Assembly (NCBI GenBank): GCA_009193035.1
Contig: SWDT01000279.1
Span: 1-62,204, forward strand
Source: Halicephalobus mephisto
Lineage: Eukaryota > Nematoda > Chromadorea > Rhabditida > Panagrolaimidae
Length of the DNA stretch: 62,204 nt
Reading direction: 5' to 3'
Shown here: positions 34,001 to 46,100 of the stretch, one piece after another
How the letters are laid out: each line of letters starts with the position of its first letter
Numbering within the stretch: position 1 is the stretch's first letter
Made by a program: the position numbers and the translations under genes
The notes under the pieces: generated by a model
What the model saw: the letters and a program-made list of their open reading frames with translations, nothing else
Told to the model about the DNA's origin: nothing
Database searches by the model: none

Positions 34001-36172
34001 TCAATTACATTCTGGAAAATTTTAAAAACATAAAATTCTAGAAGATTTCGAAATTTTCAATTAAATTCTAAAAAATTTTTTAACTTTTTTGAAATTTTCG
34101 AAATTTTCAATTAAATTCTAAAAAATTTTTAAACTTTTTTAAAATTTTAGAATTTTTAACTAGATTTTACAAATTTCTCGAAATTGTAGAATTTTCGAAA
34201 AAATTCTTTAATTTTTGATTTTATAAATTTCCAAAACTTTTTTAAATTTGATAAAAATGATTTTGACCTTGATTTCCGATAAAAGCTCTTTTGCACGCGA
34301 ATTTCCCTCTAAGACAATGGCCATTCGGTCCCAAGTGTTCCTCTTCGAGGGCGCTTTTTGGGATTTGTGGATCTACGCGAGATTGCGCACTTGTTAGCAG
34401 AGGAACCACGTCAACATTTCTCGGGATTAACTTTGAATTGACGTCGTCTTGTCCAAAAGTCAGCTTTCGAAGCGAGGGCGAGAATCTAGAGTCTTCCTTG
34501 AATCAAGAAGGAGCTAATCTTGCAATCCGCGGAATTCCGGCAAAAACCAAATCGGATCAAACAAAACAACTTTTTTTTGAATTCTCGACCTTAAGAAACA
34601 CATTCACTTGTGAATTTTGACGAAAACAAAATATTTGGCTTCGAACATGTATTGAAAAAAATAATTCTAGTAAAAAAGAGAAGATTATTTGTAAATTAAA
34701 AATGCGGGGTTTTAAACATCACCCAAAATCCAAAATAAAACTACGAAATAAACAATAATTCATTTCGACGGTTACTATGGGCTTTTAGTCATCGGGATTT
34801 TGTTAGGTTGTCAGTCACTATCCAAAAACCGCTCCAATAAGAAAACGGATAGTGTCTACTTTTACCTCGAAATAAAACTTTTCAGTCACTATCTATTTTA
34901 ACTTTTAAATAGTGACTGGAAATACATACTGTCCAAGAATTCTAACAACATTCCTAAAGTCACTATCCAAAAACCGCTCCAATGAGAAAACGGATAGTGT
35001 CCATTTTCTTTCTATAGATAGTGACTAAAAACCAAATTTATTTTTGAATGTTGTTTCAAATTAGAATTGTTCCAGTCATTTCTGGAAATATGAATGACCA
35101 AATTTTTATGGATTTCCTTTCAAGCAAAGTGTCTGGATTAAAGGCAGTTACTATCTAAGAATTTTACTGGAGCTGACAAAGTCACTATCCAAAAACCGCT
35201 CCAATGAAAAAATAGTGTCTATTTCCAACCAAAATCGGAATTTTTCAGTCACTATTTAAACTATAATTTTTGTAAAAAATGGATAGTGAATATTTGTGGA
35301 CACTATTTTTTACTGGAGCTGACAAAGTCACTATCCACAAATCAGCTCCAGCAAAATGGAAAGTGTCCATTTCCAAGCACCATTAAACCCTTCCAGTTAC
35401 TATCCAAATGATAGTTTCAGTAAATAATTAAGGTAATGGCTGATTATGGACACTATCCTGGACTTTTTGAAATCATCAAAGTCACTATCCAAAAACCGCT
35501 CCAACAAAAACTTCTCGATAGTGTCCGTAACTTTCCCGATTTCCTACTTCTCAAACACTACTCAAATATCAATTAAAGTTTCTAAAGCTTCTTGAAAAGG
35601 ATTCTATCAAGATACTCTTACGACAGCTCCATGAGGATTTTAGGGAAAAAAGTGACCAAAACTACCACCAGAACAGACTTCAATTTCTAATACATCGAGA
35701 ACTTACTTTACATGGTCGTCTTTACAGAATACTTGTCCTCCTTTGACGAAACAAGACCTCAGAGTAGTCAGGGGCTTGTCGCAGGAAACACACCTCAGGC
35801 AATGCTCGTGGTAGTAGTCGTTGAGAACCCTCAGAAGATACCTGTCGGCGATCGGGAAACCGCAAGAATGGCAAATTTGTTCCGGCAGCTTTAATCTTAG
35901 AATATTTCCGTCTTCTGGAGCTGGAATTGGAAGTTAATACTTATTTCGTTAATGTGAATTACAAAGTAACTCGGAATTATCAATTTTTAAGCACTTTTTC
36001 CTTCGAAAAACATTCCAAATAAAAATTATCAATATTGGAAATTTGAATTATGGTAGATTTTGGGCATCGGAGAAATAAAAAACTTACTTCCTGAAGTGTA
36101 ATTGTCTTCGAAAGAATTGTTTGGCTCACAAATCGGCATGACAGAAGTCATGGCAGATGAACTGGATTCCAT
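31002..36172 (-). CDS. lim-6: LMX1-class LIM-homeobox transcription factor (lim-6 type)
   Basis: Minus-strand exons 36088-36172, 35707-35920, 31795-32275, 31597-31732 and 31002-31174 encode 362 residues. LIM domain 1 spans about residues 45-98 (CHSCGFPIAD, HCLRCVSC), LIM domain 2 about 106-159 (CARCCLPL, HCFQCVYC), and the homeodomain about 204-264 (KRPRTILNSSQRKAFK, VVQVWFQNQRAK). The C-terminus DPIDKLYHMQNTYFA matches the LMX1 signature, which separates it from LHX1/5 or LHX3 classes. LMX1 proteins specify neuron identity and, in nematodes, GABAergic and chemosensory neurons. The 3.4 kb second intron (32276-35706) holds a hairpin repeat array and GC-richer islands that may be enhancers. The nematode symbol is by homology of class. 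Confidence 0.93.
32276..35706 (-). other. Large LMX1-type intron with islands and repeats
   Basis: Mostly AT-rich, with TTCTAGAATTTT-like repeats at 33780-34240. GC-richer islands stand out at about 32870-33030, 33395-33660 and 34290-34560. No exon was found in them on either strand that fits the gene. They are candidate cis-regulatory modules. Confidence 0.5.
34811..35530. repeat. Hairpin repeat array in LMX1-type intron
   Basis: A motif beginning GTCACTATCCAAAAACCGCT occurs at about 34815, 34960, 35182 and 35481, with a variant at 35328; spacing is near 146 bases or a multiple and a half. In most copies CACTATCC is followed about 30-40 bases later by ATAGTG or GGATAGTG, so each unit can form a hairpin. 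34882-34918 carries a related perfect inverted repeat (CAGTCACTAT / ATAGTGACTG). Confidence 0.8.
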
Positions 36173-36780
36173 GGGATTTTTGAGCGTCTTCTCAACACAG
36201 CAACCGCCCTCGCTGGCTTATCCAGAGTTCGAGGAACACCTTGAGCTCCTAGGTTCCCGTCGAGACTGCAAGTAGGATATAATCCACCAAAAGAAACAAA
36301 ACGCGTGCCAACTACCGTAAGTCATGGACTGCCCCGCCTTCGCGAGCGTCAAACGGGGAACGGCAAATGCCAGACACAATCTTTCAATATGTGTTGACAG
36401 TCTCGGAAGAATCTCAAGAGCCTGGAGCACCACGAAAAGTTGACACTTGTCCGCTCTTCTGACCGCGCATCTTGGCAAATTATTTGTACAGTAATCCTGG
36501 AAATACAGAGTACCGAAAACACATGTAAAAATACATGTGATTTTTACAATAAAAAACACCGGAAATTACATAATTAAAAATAAAGAAATTAAAAATTAAA
36601 CGTCTTCCTAAAGCCAGTTTTTCCTTCTCCTTCAGAATGGTCCTGGAACGAAACTTTCGAAATTTCAGCGCGTCTCGTTTGAATTCGTTTGACTTTCTCT
36701 TCTGTTTCTATCGATTTTACTGCTTTTCTTTGTCCTTTTCTGGATTGAGGAAGATCCAGAACCGTTGTTGAGTTCCTGCT
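36173..36780. promoter_or_regulatory. Divergent intergenic region, LMX1-type gene / RPB11 cluster
   Basis: About 600 bases, GC-richer at 36190-36480, with a minus-strand frame at 36218-36559 that I do not take as a gene. It should contain promoters for both directions. A pyrimidine-rich run just before the RPB11 start fits a trans-splice site or 5' untranslated region. Confidence 0.4.
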
Positions 36781-37204
36781 ATGAACGCTCCGGCGTCATT
36801 TGAATCGTTTCTGCTCTTCGAAGGTGACAAGAAGATCGAAATCGAGAAGGATACGAAAGTCCCTAACGCCGCCGTTTTCAAATTCAACAAAGAAGATCAT
36901 ACTTTAGGAAATCTCCTCAAAAAGTAAGTCATATGGGTTTTTTCTACGAATATAATAACTTGTAGTCAATTGTTGAAAGACAAGAAAGTTATCTTTGCTG
37001 GATATAGAAATCCCCATCCGTTGGAGTTTTACTTTTTGCTTCGAATCCAGACAAACGGTGAAATCACTCCCGCTGACGCTCTTCTGACTGCCATCACTGA
37101 TTTGATGAGTGAGCTCTCCATCTTGGAAGACAGATTCAGGGTTTGGCGATTAATAGGAAATCGATATATGGGATTCCAACTTTCAGGAAGCCATTTCACA
37201 ATAA
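36781..37204 (+). CDS. rpb-11: RNA polymerase II subunit RPB11 (POLR2J)
   Basis: Exons 36781-36923, 36966-37140 and 37187-37204 encode 111 residues. Strong family match: [80 protein letters not shown]11 pairs with RPB3 to form the assembly platform of RNA polymerase II. The last exon is only 18 bases, so the C-terminus is a few residues shorter than in vertebrates. It is the first gene of a tight three-gene cluster: the next ATG is 55 bases after this stop. Confidence 0.95.
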
Positions 37205-37259
37205 GCGTCTTTCAACTATTGTCTGTTTTTATTATTTGCACCATCCGTTTATCACAAAA

Positions 37260-38024
37260 ATGTCTGTAGAAGAAAATCAAGAGCCTCTTCCCGCTATCAT
37301 CAGAGTCCGTCGTAAGAGAACAGCTGCTCCTTCATCTGGATGGACGGTCTCAGCCAAGAAAACCCGCGTCGACGATGACAACGGAAATCCGGAACGTCCA
37401 GCAATTTTCAAACTTGCTATTACTGCTCCAGACCCATCCATTGCTAACGTCTCTAACTTGTTTCCACCAACCAAAGTTGCTGTCGTCGACTACGATAGGG
37501 AGAACGGAACCATCAAACAACACGGGGTTATCGACGAGGAACAAGAGCAGATCAATGCCGCTGCGGAAATGGTGGAGAAGATGGACGTTTCCGATATGCC
37601 CGGTCCGAGTTCTGACAAAAACAAAGCTCCTCTCGCTTCTAATGAATCTCTTGACGGTTTGTTGTTGTTTTTTAGGTTTAAAAACGACCAGATTTCAGAC
37701 GAACAATACGTGTATGACTTCTACTATACGAGACCGTCGGCTTTCTCTGCTGTGCAAGTCGATCTCACTCAGGAGCTTAGTATTAGGGAAGCTACAGATG
37801 AGGAGCTAATGATGATGTTCATGGACGACGACGACGATGACGATAGTGTTCACTTGGATGACGACCAAGATTCAAACGCCGAAAATAATCCAAATAATGA
37901 TTATCCTGATGAAGGTGAATTTAACGAGGAGCACGACACAACGAGCGAAGAATATGACCATTACGGTGACGATGATGAAGTCTATAATGACTATTTGGAA
38001 GACGATGACGACAATGACTATTGA
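37260..38024 (+). CDS. RNA polymerase II nuclear import factor IWR1 (SLC7A6OS-like)
   Basis: Single exon, 254 residues. The N-terminus [15 protein letters not shown] matches the conserved basic start of IWR1/SLC7A6OS proteins; the middle has [13 protein letters not shown], and the C-terminus is highly acidic with DDDDDDD runs. IWR1 binds assembled RNA polymerase II in the cytoplasm, carries it through importin-alpha into the nucleus, and is then exported. The N-terminal basic block serves as nuclear signal in that family. Its place 55 bases after RPB11, with no room for a promoter, suggests co-transcription. No clear trans-splice acceptor lies in the gap; the nearest AG is at the RPB11 stop. 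Confidence 0.85.
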   Translation: MSVEENQEPLPAIIRVRRKRTAAPSSGWTVSAKKTRVDDDNGNPERPAIFKLAITAPDPSIANVSNLFPPTKVAVVDYDRENGTIKQHGVIDEEQEQINAAAEMVEKMDVSDMPGPSSDKNKAPLASNESLDGLLLFFRFKNDQISDEQYVYDFYYTRPSAFSAVQVDLTQELSIREATDEELMMMFMDDDDDDDSVHLDDDQDSNAENNPNNDYPDEGEFNEEHDTTSEEYDHYGDDDEVYNDYLEDDDDNDY

Positions 38025-38091
38025 CATTTCAGTCACAAGAACGCAGTGGAACCATTTCTGTTTTGTTCATTATTGATCATTGTGTTAGAGG

Positions 38092-39452
38092 ATGATCGTT
38101 GTTCTTTTATTATTTGTTTCTGTTATTGGAGCTCTTGATCTGTCTTGTAAAGATTTACGAGGCAGGAAAACTGACTGGTTTGTGGCTTACAAACTGCCTG
38201 ATGGGATATCTGGGCTTCAGGATTCTGGGAAGAGTTTTGTGTATTTCGATGGGAAATCGCCGGGGTGGATACTCTCGGGGAAGAAGATCGACGACCCAAC
38301 ATCCGCGATTGGAAGGACTCTGAGTCAGTTGTGGGAAGTCAAGAAGGACTCCGAACTACTGTATGCTGTCTATAATGATGATCATCCGGATAAAGGAGGT
38401 AGAACTTTATCCGATTCGTATAGAGCTCACATGAAAGGAGCTCTGGCTTTTGATGATTTTACAGGTTTTCTGATGAGTCACAGTGTTCCTAATTTTGTGG
38501 ATCTGAATAAGAGGAAATATTCCTTTCCTGATACTGGAACTAAGTTTGGTCAAACTTTTATATGCTTGACATTATCGGTTACTCAATTGAAGGAGATTGG
38601 GGAGTATCTGTACTTTGCTCAACCGTCGATTGTGAGAACTAAAGTACCTACAAGTTTCAAAAAGTTATTCCCGGCTTTGACTAACGCCCTAGGACAAAGA
38701 AGATTCTCGTCTAAGAGAGGTGCTTTGTCTAGTTTCCAATGGCTAGAAACTTTGGGAGGAATGAGAATCGCGACCTTCTCGAAAAACAGAAAGCTGAAAA
38801 AAGATATTTATAAAGACATCATTGCCGAGAACTTGAGATTGCCTCTAGCAGTGGAATCCTGGTCTCTTGGATCGTCGTCTAATTTGAGGAGTAGTTGCGG
38901 AAGTAATACTGTAGGTCTCGAGGATGTAGAATAATTTTCTTGTTGGAATTTGGAATTTCTCGAAATTAATTTTTCTAGCAAATTTACGGTATTTTTCAAT
39001 TAAGAAAGTATTAAATAATAATTAATCTTACAAAAAATGGAATTTAAAGGATTTTGTGGAAGTTGATATATGGATCTGGAAGTTTCTTAAATATAAGATT
39101 TGAAGATCTCTGCCAGAGTTGATATATGAATTTTCAGTTTAATAAGATTTTGGGAAATTACCTAAGAATATAGTTAATCTTTTAATTTTAGATATTGAAC
39201 ATCCGGGAAATCTCTTTCCAAGCAAACGGAAGACCGATTGTCTTCCAGAACTCCAAAGACCATTCCAAATGGGCCGTTTCTGGAAGCGCTAGCCAACCTA
39301 TAGTCTGCATCGGCGATATCAATCGACAAACTTCCCAGCTAGAACGAGGTGGAGGAGCTCTCTGTATCAGCAACAAACAACTCTGGACTCAGTTTAGAAC
39401 CTCCATTTCAACACTGGAATGTTGTGGAGGAAGAGAAGCCTCCAGGTGTTGA
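38092..39452 (+). CDS. Deoxyribonuclease II (acid DNase)
   Basis: Exons 38092-38910 and 39192-39452 encode 359 residues. Signal peptide MIVVLLLFVSVIGALDLS, then the family landmarks WFVAYKLPD, two H-x-K catalytic motifs (His113 in AHMKGAL and His297 in KDHSKW), and CIGDINRQTSQLERGGGALC near the end. DNase II is a lysosomal or secreted enzyme that cleaves DNA at acid pH without metal and clears DNA of dead cells and ingested food; nematodes have several (nuc-1, crn-6, crn-7), and I cannot tell which this is. The ATG lies 67 bases after the IWR1 stop, with an acceptor-like tgttag 3 bases before it, as expected for a downstream operon gene. Confidence 0.93.
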
Positions 39453-40154
39453 ATTTTGTTAGGTTGTAATTGATAAGAATTTGCAAATAGTCAATATCAA
39501 CAATAGTGTAAGGAAATAGCAATAATAACTAACACGAATAAAATTTAGCACAATTGATATAACTACTTTTTACTATAGTAGGATGCTAATTGATATATAG
39601 GATTCTTCACCCTAACATCGCGTGGAAGACGGGGAAATACTGGAATCATTCGATATATCAACGACACGTAGAAATAAAAAGATAATAACACAACGGATGC
39701 AACGAATTGACACACAGAAATCGTTGTTTGCTCCAGGATTGCGTGGAAGATGGAAAAGTAAAATTGTTCAGGATACAAACAATAATATAAAAAAGAGAAA
39801 AAGTAGTAAAAATAATAAAAACCACACTCGACAAACTTCAACCTACAGTATGCCTAATTGACATGCAGGATTTTTCGCTCCGAGACCTCAGTTTTTGAGT
39901 TGCTTGCGTTTTAACAAGATCGGTTCTCCACATCAATTCCATATATGAGTTTTATTTTTTCCATCTCGTAAAAGTGAAATCCAGTCCTCTAACTGTCCCG
40001 GTCATTTGAAAGAGTCATTTAACAGTCCTCAAGGCCAAGTTAAATTTGCCCTTGGACGAGACGGAACTTTGAAGTAAAAGTGAAAACGACTGAAACTAGG
40101 CATTTTCGAGGTCATTCTACTCCGTTGTTTGATCACAACGGAATTCCTCCAAAA
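39453..40154. other. Intergenic spacer with a possible small exon
   Basis: A forward frame at 39622-39861 (80 residues, no ATG; strongly basic, beginning VEDGEILESFDIS) is the only candidate and could be an exon of an unrecognised gene, but I have little support. 39895-40140 is GC-richer and likely the promoter of the next gene. Confidence 0.35.
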
Positions 40155-43100
40155 ATGATAATCAGAAAAATTGGCTTTTTATTTTTGTTTATTACAGTAA
40201 TTGAAGCAGAATTGGCCAGGAAATTTGTGCACCCGAATGGAGTCAAAGGTGAGTAAAGTGGCCTAAAAATCAGTTTTTAAACTTAAAAAACCCAGCGAGT
40301 ACTGAGCAAATTTCCGAAATTCCTTTGTCAAGTTTGGATAACTTTATTATTTTATTTATGATTAAAATTCTGCAAAAATAAGCGTTAAGTTGTTCAAAAT
40401 ATAAATTTTTTTTAAAAATGAAGAAACTTTGGAACAGAACGCCAGAGTTTTGGAATGTTGTTATTACGAAATAAGTAAGATTTGTTTCGGGACAAAACGC
40501 CAAAATTCAAATATCCATATTAAAAATGGAAATCTTTTGAAATATTATTTTTTATTAAAATTACTTTCCATTTTATGTTTTGTGATATTAAAGAAAATGT
40601 TTATTCAAGCTTAACGAAAAAAGAAAATCAAAATCTATTTTTCCGAATTAAAAATTCGTTTAATAATGGAAATATACCAAAAATTGTGGACAAATAAAAA
40701 TTGAATTCTGTGTTGTGAAGGATCTTTTTGATCATTTTTCCTTGTTCTTCAAAAAAACAGATGTTCTTTTGGGCGGGATGGGTGTTTCGGGGATTTTCAG
40801 AAGATTCGGATATAAGCTGTTTGTAGATCTTGATTCTGCTTCAGTAGGGATACTGTCGATGCAACTGTTCGTAGATCTTGATTCTGCTTCAATAGGGATA
40901 CTGTCGATGCAGCTAGTCGTTTTCGGAGATTTCGACAAATAGTCCTTTATGTCTCTTAGTGACCGTCTGACGAATCTTCCGGATCTTCTGAAAAATCCAT
41001 CTTTTTTTCCAGAATCTCTTTCTAACGTCCGGCTTCTGTATTTGACAACCACTTCAGGGTCATTTTTCGTTCCTCTTTTGAGAATCAGAAGCATGTCTGT
41101 ACAGTGATTATTGGCGTCTTCCAACGTCGAGAATCCTTCTACAGTAATATTGTAAGGTCCTTTTTGTTTTTGGGTTATTTTCCTGACGTTAAAACAACAC
41201 CCAACATTTCTAGCTTCATCCTGAAAAAATTCTTAATTAAAAAATAAAATTACAAACAATTATTCAATTTTTTTGAAATTATTAAAAAAAATAAATTTTT
41301 AAAATTATTAGAAAAAATAATTTTAAAAAATATTTAAAAAATTAATTTTAAAAATTATTAAAAAAAATAATTTTAAAAAATATTAGAAAAAATAATTTTA
41401 AAAATTGAAAAAAAAATTAATTTTAAAAATTGAAAAAAAAATAAATTTTCAAAATTATTAAAAAAAATTAATTTTTAAAATTATTAAAAACCTTGCTGAT
41501 TATGACGTTAAAGAAGAATCCGTCGCTCAAAATTCCCCAATATTTATGTAAAATTTCTCCAATTTTTTCGTCTTTAATAGTTTCTTGGACTTGTTCACGA
41601 CAATATCGAGGAATCATATATTCTGGGAGAAGCATTGGGACTGATGAAACAGAGTAGGAAAATTGTTACAAATGAAAACTGAACTGTTTATCGAGAATCG
41701 ATGAAGAAAAAAATTTTCAAAAATATTTCATGATTGAAAGTTTTTTCCAAAGGTTAATTAGGGTTCAAATATGGTCATTAAAAATATAAAATTCAATATA
41801 TATAATATTTTAAATTTTAAATAAAAAAATTTTTTTAAATAAAAAAAATTTTAAATTTAAAAAATTTATTTAAAAAAATAAAAATTTTAAAAATGATTAC
41901 GTCATCGAAAATGACGAAATTAGTGATTTCTTCATCAAAAATACAAAACTACAGTAATGTAAAAATAAAATAGAATTTCCTGATTATTTTTTTTAGTTTC
42001 TTCGAAATTTAAATTTTTTTGATTTTTTTACAAAATAAATTGAAAAATAATAATAGATGAAATTTGTCAATCATGTTTGTCAAATTTCTAGAGTCAATGA
42101 TAAAAATCCACAAAAAATCTTATTTCGAAAAAATTAAAATCAACAATCTCTTAGTTTGGTTTCAGAAGCCTTCTGAATCTGACTAGGTTTTGGAAATTTT
42201 TGGAATTTTGTAGAATCTTCCAGAATCTAGTCGAAAATTCTGTGATTAGTTTTACGAAAGTTGATGATCAAGATTTGGACTTTTCGTGTTCAGACGCGAA
42301 TTGCAGGTTATTTTTTATTTAAAAAATTAAAGCAAATTCTAATTGTAAATTTAGATAAAACAAATTACAAATTTTTGAAATAGAAAAAATTTATGTACAT
42401 TGTCTGAGAACGAAAAGTCCGAATTTTGACTTCGAAGTTTAATAAAACTGAGTATTCAAATTTTTTAAAATTCCTTCAAAATTTCCAGAATCAACATCTG
42501 GAGATTCGTGTTGAGACGATTTGATAAGGAGATTTGTTTTTTACAAAACTGTGATGTTAGCAAATTTTTATTTTTTGAGATATTTTTATTTTTTGAGATA
42601 TTTATTTCTTGTTAATTAGTTCCAAATTAGGAAATCTAAATCACCGTTTTCTGGTGTTTAAACCAAATATCAGACTCTCGATCACGGGCTGTCACAATGA
42701 GATTCAAATGACCTCTGTTAACTTTTCACTTTCAAGAGTCAACCTTGAAAGACATTGCGTAAGGTGATGACCTAATTTGGACTCGATTCTTTGTTGCTTC
42801 ACTTTTCTCAAAAAAGGAAATCAATATTGGAGGTCAAATGCCTCTGGGGAAAGAAATTCCTGCTCTTGAATTAGACAATCATAAAAATGAAAGTTTTTAT
42901 AAAATTAATGTGCATTTTCGAAATTTTTGATTTTTGAAATTTTGAAAGATTTTAGAAATCTAGCGGATTCTGGAGATTTCTAGAGAATTCGAGGATGTTT
43001 TCATTAGATTCTAGAGTCTAAAATAAGAATATTCAAATTTTCAGAATTTCCAACTAGATTCGAAAAAATTCTGCAAAATTCAAATTCTAAAAAATCGAAT

Positions 43101-46100
43101 ATTCTAAAAATAAGACCTTATCGTTCTCTGATTTCTCTTGAAATTTTTTCTCGGAGACGAAATTGAACAATAATGAAAATGAACAAATTTTCAGAATTCA
43201 CGATTGTGAAGGAGATAAAGAGGAACCAATGTTCTTGCACTTGTACTTGTGTTCCTCCTGGGGTCACCACGACGACAGCGAATCCTTCGACAGTTCCGAC
43301 GACGATGGAAGAAGATCTGGGCACTTCATTAGCGGATTCATTTACTCAGAAAAGTAATCCACCAACAACTGCATCGAGTACTATTCCGTCCACAAGTACA
43401 TCGAGCACCACATCTGCTACTGCTTCGTCCACAACTTCGCCGAGTACTACATCAAGTACACTTCCGTCAACAACGTCAGTAATTGAAGAGAATCAGAATT
43501 CAGTCACTGTTGCCAAACCGAAGGCTCCGAAAGAGCTCCAGAATCTGAACGGAGGGAGTGATGGATTCAATGCACCGGAATCCAAGGATCCTGTAGGAAA
43601 TGTTGAGAAGAAAATTGAGACAAACGACATTGCTCTGGTTATTGATGGCAACGGGATAATTGAGGACGTTCAGAATTCGAACGAAGTTTCTATAACGAAC
43701 GTAAATGAAATCAAAGTTGCTTCAGAAACAACGGAAGCTCCACCGACAACGCAAGAAAAAATAGAACTTGTTACTGAAAAGAACGTTGAATTGAAGGATA
43801 ATGAAAACCTTAATAATCCAATCGGATCGAGTTCTGGTACAAAATCCACTCAAGAAACTACACCTACGTCTACTTCGGAGTCGTTAACAGAAGTGGAGAC
43901 TACAGAACAAGTTTCAGTTCAACCATCTTCTACGACTGTTACAGAAACTCCAGCAAGTCCATCAGCAGATAATGCTCCATCTGAAACACCTCAAACCACA
44001 CAGGAATCATCTTCAGCAACAACTACAAAGAAAATCATCGAATCGACAAGTTCTGCAATGACTGAAGCAACTCAGACGTCTACTTCTGATTCAGCAACAA
44101 TGATCGAGGACAATGATCAATCATCGACGACAAACGAGGCTTCTTCAACAACAACTTCATCTACCTCAGAGAACCTGTCTTCTGTAACGGAATCTGAATT
44201 CGTCGCTACAGAAGTTTCTTCAACAACGGTTGAAGATTCATCAACAACAACCCAATCATCCACGATTTCTGCATCTACATCGTCAAAATCGTCCACAGTA
44301 GGCTCGGCTGAAGAACAATCGGATAACGAAGTAGAAATAACAACAAAGAACGCCGATACGGTAACAACAGAAGCACCTACTCAAGAGTCAACGACATCTG
44401 AACTATTGACAACAATTATATCAACTTCAGAAGAACCGATTCCTGATAGTTCGACTACAGTTGAAACTACAACTGAAAATCAAGAAACAACAGAACAGGT
44501 TGCAGTTGTTGAAACAGAAGCTCCAGTGACTGAATCATCTACTCCGTCAACTTCAACAACAACTGAGGAAATTACAACGACAGAATCAGAATCAACAACA
44601 CAGGAGCCCGTTCAAGAAACGGAAGCTCGAACAACTGTTGAAGAAACTACATGGACGGAATCCGAAACAACAGTTTCTGGGAGCTCATTTGTCACAGTTT
44701 CAGAATCATCGGAGTCTTTTGGAGAGTCTGGGACTGATCAAGAAAATGAAGTCACTTTAAAAGTAGAAGAATCCACCACTCCGGTGATGAGAACAGTAAA
44801 TCCAAAATTCAAAGCCAAAGTTGAAATTCTTCTGGAGAGGATTCGAGAGCAGCTGCAGAGATTGAAGAAAATGAAAACCACGACCGAAGCCCCCATAGAA
44901 TCGGACAACCTCGTTGATGGAGATACGAAAGATAAGGATAGTGAAATCGAAGAACCTACGGAGAAAACCGGTGTGGAGATAAAAGTAAAGACTCCAGAAA
45001 TATCCAAAAACAACGACGAAGAAAAGAGTGACAAAGAACTAGTCGATGAATTCCACAATAGTCGAAACCAATTGGCTAAAGAAGGAGATGATTCTTTGAG
45101 TAATGGAGAAATGACGAAGGAAGAAGACAAGACGGAGAACACAACTAAATCAGAAAGTCTGGAATCTACAACTCTGAAGGTCGGTGGAAATGATGATTCA
45201 GAAACAATTACCGAAGGTCTCGAAAAAAATACAGAAAGAGAAGAGAAAGCAGAAAAAGAGGAAACGGAAATTCAGACGACTGCAGTTGCAGAAACGTCAG
45301 CAAAGGCAACTGAAACTGAAGTAACAACGACGAAATCTTCGACTACAGCTTCTATCACTTCTGACAATAATAATGAAAGTACAGTAGAAGAAGAACCAGA
45401 GGTTTCCACAACAATTGAACCCGTTTCTACTGAAGGATCTGAACAGAAAGAAGAAACAAGTGGATCAATATCAGAAAACGTTGATGATGATTTAACTGAA
45501 ACTCCGGAGGAAGAAACAAAAGTTTCTGAAGCATCTTCGACAACTCAAGTTGACGAAATACTGGAAAAAGAAACTACAACTCAAGAACCAGAAGAAGAAG
45601 AAGAAACTCCTGAGTCTACTGAAACACCTTCAACTACACAAGTCGACGAAATACCAGAAGAGGAAAATGTAACTACTAATCAAGAAATTACAACTCAAGA
45701 ACCAGAAGAAGAAGAAACTCTTAAGTCTACTGAAGCACCTTTTACGGAAGAAATTCTAGTTTCTTCGACGACTGAAGAAGAAGAAACAGAAATTACCACA
45801 ACAATTGAACCTTCTTCAACTGCGGAAACTTCGACTTCTTCGGCACCTGAAGAAGCAACGACAGAGGAAATTGAATCTAGTTCGACTGAAACAACAACTG
45901 CTTCAGAATCGGAGGAATCAAAGATTGAGGTCTTGGAAACGACTTCTGAACCAATAATAGAAGGATCTGAGGACGATGATGAAGAAGCCCAAGAAATAAC
46001 TTCAGCTCCGGCAATTTTCGTTTCTGAAACGGAAGCCCCTGCAATCGGATTAATGATCGAAAATGAGGGCGGCAGAGAGAAATCTACAGTAACTGGAAAC

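Noticed and set aside
34811..35530. CRISPR-like look of the intronic array
   Set aside because: Repeats are degenerate, spaced about 146 bases and lie in an animal gene intron; not a CRISPR array.
36218..36559. Minus-strand frame of 113 residues upstream of the LMX1-type gene
   Set aside because: No conserved motif, odd composition and no splice links; more likely promoter sequence.
37655..37685. A possible very short intron in IWR1 (gtttgttg...ttttttag)
   Set aside because: At about 19 bases it is below any plausible intron size, and the frame is open without it.
39622..39861. Basic 80-residue frame after DNase II
   Set aside because: No ATG, no homologue recognised and no clear splice partners; noted only as a possible exon in the spacer entry.
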